This document shows positions 14,106-18,090 of a stretch of 18,090 nt of DNA, piece by piece. The stretch's first letter is position 1. The number at the start of each line of letters is the position of its first letter. Under the pieces are notes generated by a model. The model had not been told where the DNA came from, did not search any database, and was given only the letters and a program-made list of their open reading frames with translations. Made by a program: the position numbers and the translations under genes. This DNA is from Candidatus Pacearchaeota archaeon (GTDB lineage Archaea > Nanobdellota > Nanobdellia > Pacearchaeales > GW2011-AR1): positions 1 through 18,090 of the forward strand of contig RFLO01000033.1 in assembly GCA_003693875.1 (NCBI GenBank). Direction: 5' to 3'.

Positions 14106-15377
14106 TCAAGGATTCAAACGATCGCGGTCACGCGGAAAAAGTGTTGCTTCTCTTATATTGTCCAATCCTAAAAGAACCATCGTAAGTCTTTCTACTCCGA
14201 CCGCCCATCCCGCGTGAGGTGGCGCACCGAACCTAAAAGAATTTATATAGTCCTTAAAATCTTCCGGATTAAGATTATTTGCTTTCAATCGCTCTTCTAA
14301 AAGTTCCGGCTGATGAATTCTTTGACCGCCTGAACAAATTTCAAGACCATTTAAAAGAGCGTCAAATCCTTTTGAAAGTTTGCCGTCGGGCATGATATAA
14401 AACGGTTTTCCTTCAATTGGCCAGGAATGAACCATAAGAAGAGTGTCCTTAAAAATCTTTGAAGTTTCATGCTCTGCCCCAGTGCCTAAGTCATGCAGCG
14501 GCACTGAGATTCCTTTTTCTCTTAAAAGGCTTCTTAGTTCAGTAAAACTTACATATTTTACCTTTGGAACTTTTAACGACGGATTCAGGAGCTTTACCTC
14601 CTCCTTGTTTTCTTCAAGAACTTTTTTTACAATAAAAACTACGCACCTTGCAAGAACATCCATCACTTTTTTGTCGTCGGCAAACGCTTCCTCGTAGTCA
14701 AACTGACGAGATTCGTTTAGGTGCCTAGTAGTGTTGTGCTTTTCTGCGCGCCACGCCACAAAAACTGTAAAGACTTTTTCCATAGAGCAGGCAAGCATTT
14801 GTTTGTAAAGCTGACAACTCTGTGAAAGAAAAGCATCCTTTTCAAAATACTTTACCTTAAAAAGCTCGGTGCCGCCTTCAGAACTTGACGAGATTATTGA
14901 CGGCAGTATCACCTCTATTGCCCCTTCAGAAAACATAAATTCACGAAAAGCCCTAAGAATTGTTGACTGAACCTTAAAAATTGCTTGAATCTTTCCCCTA
15001 TGCAAATCCAAAAAACGATTGTTTAGCCGTATTGGTAGTTCAGTTTTTGAGTAGTCCGATACATCTATTGGAAGAGGATCCTCTGCCTTTGCGATAACCT
15101 TTATAAATTTGGGGATAACCTCCCATCCTCCTGGAGCTTGTTTCGACTTAATAGATTTTCCAATAACCTCTACAACAGACTCTCTTTTAACCTTGTCAAT
15201 TAGTTCAAAAACTTCCCGCTCAACTTTTTCTACGGGGGCAGTTACCTGAATCCTGCCGGAGATGTCTCTTAAAACAAGAAACCTGACTTTTTTCAGATCA
15301 CGCGTATCATAAACCCACCCAAGAAGCCTAACTTCCCTTTCCTTTCCAAACACATCGCAAATCATTGTCCTTTCCAT
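14106..15377 (-). CDS. aspS: Aspartyl-tRNA synthetase, archaeal type
   Basis: Class II synthetase of 423 residues, close to the archaeal length of about 430-440. The N-terminal OB-fold anticodon domain (1-100) has GWVYDTRDL and RFLVLRD. In the catalytic domain, motif 1 lies around 140-165, LSQSCQLYKQM at 184-194 is the aspartate-binding stretch (usually QSPQLYKQ, so Pro is Cys here), motif 2 is WRAEKHNTTRHLNE (209-222, Trp where Phe is usual), and motif 3 is GVERLTMVLLGLDNIRE (394-410) after GAPPHAGW. At the positions that separate discriminating from nondiscriminating archaeal enzymes it has Tyr23 and Pro82 (APGG). The Pro resembles nondiscriminating enzymes; the Tyr is neither usual residue. 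The start is supported by a TATA box 25 bp upstream. Confidence 0.96.
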   Translation of the reverse strand: MERTMICDVFGKEREVRLLGWVYDTRDLKKVRFLVLRDISGRIQVTAPVEKVEREVFELIDKVKRESVVEVIGKSIKSKQAPGGWEVIPKFIKVIAKAEDPLPIDVSDYSKTELPIRLNNRFLDLHRGKIQAIFKVQSTILRAFREFMFSEGAIEVILPSIISSSSEGGTELFKVKYFEKDAFLSQSCQLYKQMLACSMEKVFTVFVAWRAEKHNTTRHLNESRQFDYEEAFADDKKVMDVLARCVVFIVKKVLEENKEEVKLLNPSLKVPKVKYVSFTELRSLLREKGISVPLHDLGTGAEHETSKIFKDTLLMVHSWPIEGKPFYIMPDGKLSKGFDALLNGLEICSGGQRIHQPELLEERLKANNLNPEDFKDYINSFRFGAPPHAGWAVGVERLTMVLLGLDNIREATLFPRDRDRLNP

Positions 15378-15398
15378 CTGCTTTTAAAATAAGTCTTC

Positions 15399-15406
15399 TT
15401 TTTAAG
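15399..15406 (-). promoter_or_regulatory. aspS: TATA box of aspS
   Basis: Minus strand CTTAAAAA, centred 25-26 bp before the ATG at 15377; leaderless. It is divergent from the promoter at 15442-15449. Confidence 0.7.
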
Positions 15407-15441
15407 TTTTAGCAAGATAAAAGGCAAACTTCAAGGAAAAA

Positions 15442-15449
15442 CTTAAAAG
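15442..15449 (+). promoter_or_regulatory. TATA box of the 15471 operon
   Basis: CTTAAAAG centred 25-26 bp before the ATG at 15471; leaderless. Confidence 0.65.
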
Positions 15450-15470
15450 TGCTAAAGATTTTTTGATTTA

Positions 15471-15746
15471 ATGGAAATAAATCCTGACAATTTAGAAGAC
15501 GCATTAAACTCTGCAAAAAATCAAGATCATTCACCCTCTGCAAATCAAGACTCCAAAACAAAACCCGGTGACCAGAAGGTACCAAACAGCTCTATGACTC
15601 CGCAGGAGGAAATCGGATTTCACAAGGGGGCTTTAAGCACGCTCATCGCTGAAAGAAATGAGCTTGTAAAAATGATAGGAAATGTCAACGCCATCATGCA
15701 GGCACACATAAAACGCCTTGAAGAGCTTGGAGTAAAAATCAAATGA
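15471..15746 (+). CDS. Small helical protein, function unknown
   Basis: A 91-residue protein. Residues 1-45 are polar, rich in Asn, Asp, Ser, Gln and Lys, and probably disordered. Residues 46-90 form an amphipathic helical region (GALSTLIAERNELVKMIGNV, then MQAHIKRLEELGVKI) with a likely coiled-coil hairpin. No Cys and no membrane segment. A TATA box 25 bp upstream fixes the start. Its TGA stop overlaps the ATG of the next gene in an ATGA, so the two are translationally coupled and may work together, for example a cytoplasmic helical protein partnering a small membrane protein. Confidence 0.78.
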   Translation: MEINPDNLEDALNSAKNQDHSPSANQDSKTKPGDQKVPNSSMTPQEEIGFHKGALSTLIAERNELVKMIGNVNAIMQAHIKRLEELGVKIK

Positions 15747-15901
15747 GTGAAAAAAGAACTTTTTGGATAGGTGCAATAAGCGGCGCTGTTGGAGCAATCT
15801 TCGGCTCTCTTTCTGGCTCAAACAGCAATATCGTAACAGCCCTTGTTGGTGCAGGAATCGCATTAATTGTTGCAGCAAGCATAAGAGGCTTATTTAAGTA
15901 A
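15743..15901 (+). CDS. Tiny membrane protein of 52 residues
   Basis: A short ORF starting inside the stop codon of the 15471 gene (ATGA overlap). After a charged start (MSEKR) it has two Gly/Ala-rich hydrophobic segments, about residues 7-24 and 29-47, joined by SGSNSN, and a short basic end (IRGLFK). This predicts a two-helix membrane hairpin with both ends on the same side, probably cytoplasmic. The Gly-rich helices suggest close packing or oligomers. The last 12 bp overlap the convergent gatE gene. The coupling, the coherent hydrophobic pattern and the fill of the gap argue that it is real despite its size. Family not recognised. Confidence 0.72.
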   Translation: MSEKRTFWIGAISGAVGAIFGSLSGSNSNIVTALVGAGIALIVAASIRGLFK

Positions 15902-17302
15902 GTGTTTGTCAAGTTCGTCACTTATTTCTTTTCCACTTACAACCCCCCTAAACTTTGACATAAGAAGCCCCATATAAGCCCCTTTTGAAAGACCCGGCTT
16001 TTCCTTTAAAATTTTCCTAATCTCTTCCTTAAAATTCACATCTGATTTTTCAAGGGATTTCTCAACGCTCTGTCCCCTTAAAATCTTTTCAAGAACATTT
16101 TTCACATCATTTGGTGAGATATTCCTTCCAACTTCTTCTAAAACCCTTTCAAGAACATGAACATTCAAAGCCCTTTCAGTTTCCTCCATTGATTTTCCGG
16201 TTTTCCTTGACAACTCTCTTGGAAAAATTGTCAAAGACTTCGCAATCAAGGAATAGTTATCCATTACCTTCGTTAACGTCTTAAATTCCTCTAATTTTTT
16301 GTCTTTTAAAACAAGCCTTATCAACTCGTCATTTAATCCAAATTCCCTAAGATAGGCTTTATGTTCTGACATAAGTTTTGGAAGTGTTTTTTTCGCAAGG
16401 TCAATAATCTTTTTTGGTATTTTTAGTAACGGAAGATCTGTTTCAGGATACATTCTGGATGCTCCGGGCATAGGTCTCAAAAACTCCGTTATTCCATCGG
16501 GTAATGCACGCCTAACTTCGCTTTTACAAACTCCTTTTCTTATGCACTCCTTTTGCCGCATCACCTCATTTTGCACAACCCTTATCATAGTTCTTGGATC
16601 CTGAAAGCCTTTAATTTCCACTCTCTTTCCCCCGCTAACAGAGATATTTAGATCCTGCCTGATTGTTCCAATCCCTCTGCGAACTTGGCAGGAGCGAAGT
16701 ATCTCGCCTATCTTCAAGGCAGCTTCTTTTATCTGCTCTGGACTTTTAAGGTCCGGCTTTGTAGTAATTTCTACAAGAGGTATGCCAAGCCTATCAAGAC
16801 GATAAACTACTTTTCCCCCTTCACTCCTTATTTTTCTGGCAGAATCTTCTTCAAGTGCAACTGTCTCAATTCCAACCCTGCCGCCAGAAGTTTCAATAAA
16901 ACCATCGTGTCCAATCAAAACTGTTCTTTGAAAACCTGAAGTATTCGAACCATCAACAACTATTTTTCTCATAACTTGAGTTACTGGAAATATAGAACAA
17001 TTTAGAAGAAGGCAAACCTGTATTGAAATTTTTAGTGCTTCGCTGTCTATTTCATGAGGAGGTTCTTCGTCCAACTCAACAAGGCAGTTTGTGTCGTATG
17101 CTTCGTAAACATACTCAAGACCTTTTGCAACTTCATGCTTAGCCGCTTCGTCAATATCCTCTGTTTCTCCTGCGACAAGGCTCATTCGCCTCTTTAAAAC
17201 AATCATAGGCTCGTCATTCCTTAAAATCGACTTACACCTGCAAAATAATTTTCCGGTATCAAGCTGCTGATGAACTTCAAGACCCGCCTTTAACTTATCC
17301 AT
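15890..17302 (-). CDS. gatE: Glu-tRNA(Gln) amidotransferase subunit E, lacking the AspRS-like insertion domain
   Basis: The transamidating and tRNA-binding subunit of archaeal GatDE; it phosphorylates Glu-tRNA(Gln) and amidates it with ammonia from GatD. GatE rather than GatB is shown by GLEVHQQLDTGKLFCRC (7-23), LVELDEEPPHEID (74-86), VMRKIVVDGSNTSGFQRT (110-127), RLDRLGIPLVEI (168-179), GIGTIRQDLNIS (210-221) and RPMPGASRMYPETDLP (276-291). The tail domain (about 295-470) ends with GLLMSKFRGVVSGKEISDEL. Typical GatE has about 620 residues; this has 470, and the missing part lies at about 250-262, where the cradle passes directly to EVRRALPDG, so the GAD (AspRS-like) domain is gone. The frame is intact. 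The start is supported by a TATA box 25 bp upstream. Confidence 0.95.
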   Translation of the reverse strand: MDKLKAGLEVHQQLDTGKLFCRCKSILRNDEPMIVLKRRMSLVAGETEDIDEAAKHEVAKGLEYVYEAYDTNCLVELDEEPPHEIDSEALKISIQVCLLLNCSIFPVTQVMRKIVVDGSNTSGFQRTVLIGHDGFIETSGGRVGIETVALEEDSARKIRSEGGKVVYRLDRLGIPLVEITTKPDLKSPEQIKEAALKIGEILRSCQVRRGIGTIRQDLNISVSGGKRVEIKGFQDPRTMIRVVQNEVMRQKECIRKGVCKSEVRRALPDGITEFLRPMPGASRMYPETDLPLLKIPKKIIDLAKKTLPKLMSEHKAYLREFGLNDELIRLVLKDKKLEEFKTLTKVMDNYSLIAKSLTIFPRELSRKTGKSMEETERALNVHVLERVLEEVGRNISPNDVKNVLEKILRGQSVEKSLEKSDVNFKEEIRKILKEKPGLSKGAYMGLLMSKFRGVVSGKEISDELDKHLLK

Positions 17303-17323
17303 TGCAAAGCCACGCTCCTAAAA

Positions 17324-17331
17324 TATATAAA
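17324..17331 (-). promoter_or_regulatory. gatE: TATA box of gatE
   Basis: Minus strand TTTATATA, centred 25-26 bp before the ATG at 17302; leaderless. gatE therefore has its own promoter and does not depend on gatD transcription. Confidence 0.75.
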
Positions 17332-17352
17332 ACTTCTGGAACATTAGATAAA

Positions 17353-17360
17353 TTTAAATA
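17353..17360 (+). promoter_or_regulatory. TATA box of the 17387 gene
   Basis: TTTAAATA centred 30-31 bp before the ATG at 17387, so a leader of about 5 nt is possible. It is divergent from the gatE promoter. Confidence 0.65.
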
Positions 17361-17386
17361 CTTGCCCCTCTTGCTTTCAAAATAAA

Positions 17387-17656
17387 ATGAAGCTTAAAAA
17401 AATAAACTACAGTTCGGCACTTCCAATTGGAGTTATTGTATTCGTTCTCCAACTAATAAATCAGATAATCATCACTCTTGCTATAAATATTGATCCTTCA
17501 CTTGCCTCCACCTTCGGAGATATTCCAGCAAAAGTAAGAATAGGCCTCACACCAATCCTCTTTGGAATTGCAACTTACCTTTCGCTGCTTCTCATGATAT
17601 ACATTTACAACAGCATTGCCAAACGCTTCCCTATTTCGTGGAGTGTTAAAAAATAA
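17387..17656 (+). CDS. Small two-helix membrane protein
   Basis: An 89-residue protein with two hydrophobic segments, about residues 11-33 (ending in QIIITLAI) and 52-77 (ILFGIATYLSLLLMIYIYNS), a polar loop of about 18 residues (NIDPSLASTFGDIPAK) and basic N- and C-terminal tails (MKLKK; KK at the end). By the positive-inside rule both tails should be cytoplasmic and the loop outside. No enzyme or transporter motif is seen; the family is not recognised. It sits on the opposite strand between gatD and gatE, with its own promoter. Confidence 0.8.
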   Translation: MKLKKINYSSALPIGVIVFVLQLINQIIITLAINIDPSLASTFGDIPAKVRIGLTPILFGIATYLSLLLMIYIYNSIAKRFPISWSVKK

Positions 17657-17789
17657 AGTTAAAGTTTCTGCCTCCCTTAGTTTAACTAAACCAAAAGCTA
17701 ACAGAGTTCTCCTGACAACACATAATCTTGAATTTTCAAGACAAGCTCATAGAGTTAACATGCCATAAGCCAAGCTGTCTTTTTTCCAA

Positions 17790-18090
17790 TTATTCCAGAA
17801 TTCTAGAACACCTTGAAATCTCTCCACAAACATTCTCTAACATTTTTTCTCTTATCTTATCTTTCCACTTCCTGTGTCCAAGAACCCACCCAAGTTTTAC
17901 AAGGGCAGCCTCTGGGAGCATATCCTCTAAAAATATCACCCCTGTCTTTTTTAGCTTTCTTCCACCAGAATAAACGTTGGGGTTTAACCTACCATAGAGG
18001 GTTTGGGCAACGGCACAAATCGTCATCCCACAAGAAATAGCAGACCTTATCTTTGGAAGCCAATTTAATCTTGCTTCTTCTGTTGGAACC
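17790..18090 (-). CDS. gatD: Glu-tRNA(Gln) amidotransferase subunit D, C-terminal part only
   Basis: The 3' end of the asparaginase-like subunit that supplies ammonia to GatE; the rest lies beyond the window edge. The open frame continues to the last base, so the ATG at 18026 is internal. Recognisable C-terminal GatD sequence includes EARLNWLPKIRSAI, QTLYGRLNPNVYSGGRKL, EDMLPEAALVKLGWVLGH and EKMLENVCGEIS. The catalytic Thr, Asp and Lys residues of the L-asparaginase core lie upstream and cannot be checked. It is on the same strand as gatE but separated from it by about 490 bp that hold an opposite-strand gene. Confidence 0.93.
   Translation of the reverse strand, partial: VPTEEARLNWLPKIRSAISCGMTICAVAQTLYGRLNPNVYSGGRKLKKTGVIFLEDMLPEAALVKLGWVLGHRKWKDKIREKMLENVCGEISRCSRILE

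Noticed and set aside
15890..17302. GatB, because the length of about 470 residues fits GatB better than GatE
   Set aside because: The motifs (LDEEPPH, DGSNTSGFQRT, RPMPGASRMYPETD) are GatE-specific, and gatD is next door.
17680..17700. Palindrome TTAGTT-T-AACTAA near 17678-17690 as an operator or terminator
   Set aside because: A 6-bp AT-rich stem with a one-base centre is weak and can arise by chance in AT-rich DNA; it is not placed at a promoter.
1..18090. CRISPR array, rRNA or tRNA genes, or defence-system genes
   Set aside because: No regularly spaced repeats, no rRNA-like stretch, no tRNA fold and no recognisable defence effector were found on reading both strands by eye.

Overview
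The window reads as a piece of a small, AT-rich archaeal chromosome. The translation and protein-turnover genes are archaeal types: SBDS, proteasome alpha subunit, aIF2 beta, DUF424, archaeal-type GluRS and AspRS, GatD/GatE, and a family B DNA polymerase with a C-terminal PCNA-binding box. The compact layout, the reduced proteins (notably GatE) and the many small or unrecognised genes suggest a DPANN lineage such as Pacearchaeota or Woesearchaeota. That placement is inference; no rRNA gene is present to test it.

Layout. Positions 1-2203 hold a 5'-truncated DNA polymerase B. An unrecognised helical protein follows (2258-3118). On the minus strand, 3102-8068 holds a block of four genes: a 525-aa unknown, an overlapping 198-aa acidic protein, a 609-aa endonuclease-IV/xylose-isomerase-like TIM barrel with a very large insertion, and a nucleotidyltransferase with a Lys-rich tail. 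Back on the plus strand, a coiled-coil protein and glutamyl-tRNA synthetase form a pair (8146-10105). They converge on SBDS (minus). Between SBDS and psmA (minus) lies a broken IS200-type element (about 10820-11450). Plus-strand translation genes follow: aIF2 beta, a DUF5679-like zinc ribbon, DUF424 and a HIT protein (12290-13628). A gap of about 480 bp without genes comes next, then AspRS (minus), a two-gene plus-strand operon of tiny proteins, GatE (minus), a small membrane protein (plus), and the 3' end of gatD (minus), which runs off the window.

How the genes fit together. GluRS plus GatD/GatE is the indirect archaeal route to Gln-tRNA(Gln): GluRS mischarges tRNA(Gln) with Glu and GatDE amidates it. 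AspRS carries a Pro at a position linked to relaxed tRNA specificity. SBDS, aIF2 beta and the small zinc ribbon add a ribosome and translation theme.

Regulation is unusually easy to read. Eleven TATA boxes lie with their centres 25-27 bp upstream of a start codon, which implies leaderless mRNAs. Clear Shine-Dalgarno sites appear only where leaderless initiation is not expected: the internal operon gene at 12703, psmA, and the transposase.

The most interesting items are the GatE that lacks its AspRS-like insertion domain, the polymerase with several changed motif residues, the TIM barrel with an apparently complete endonuclease-IV metal set and a 250-residue insertion inside a block of unknown genes, and the IS200 remnant with recognisable paired hairpin ends.
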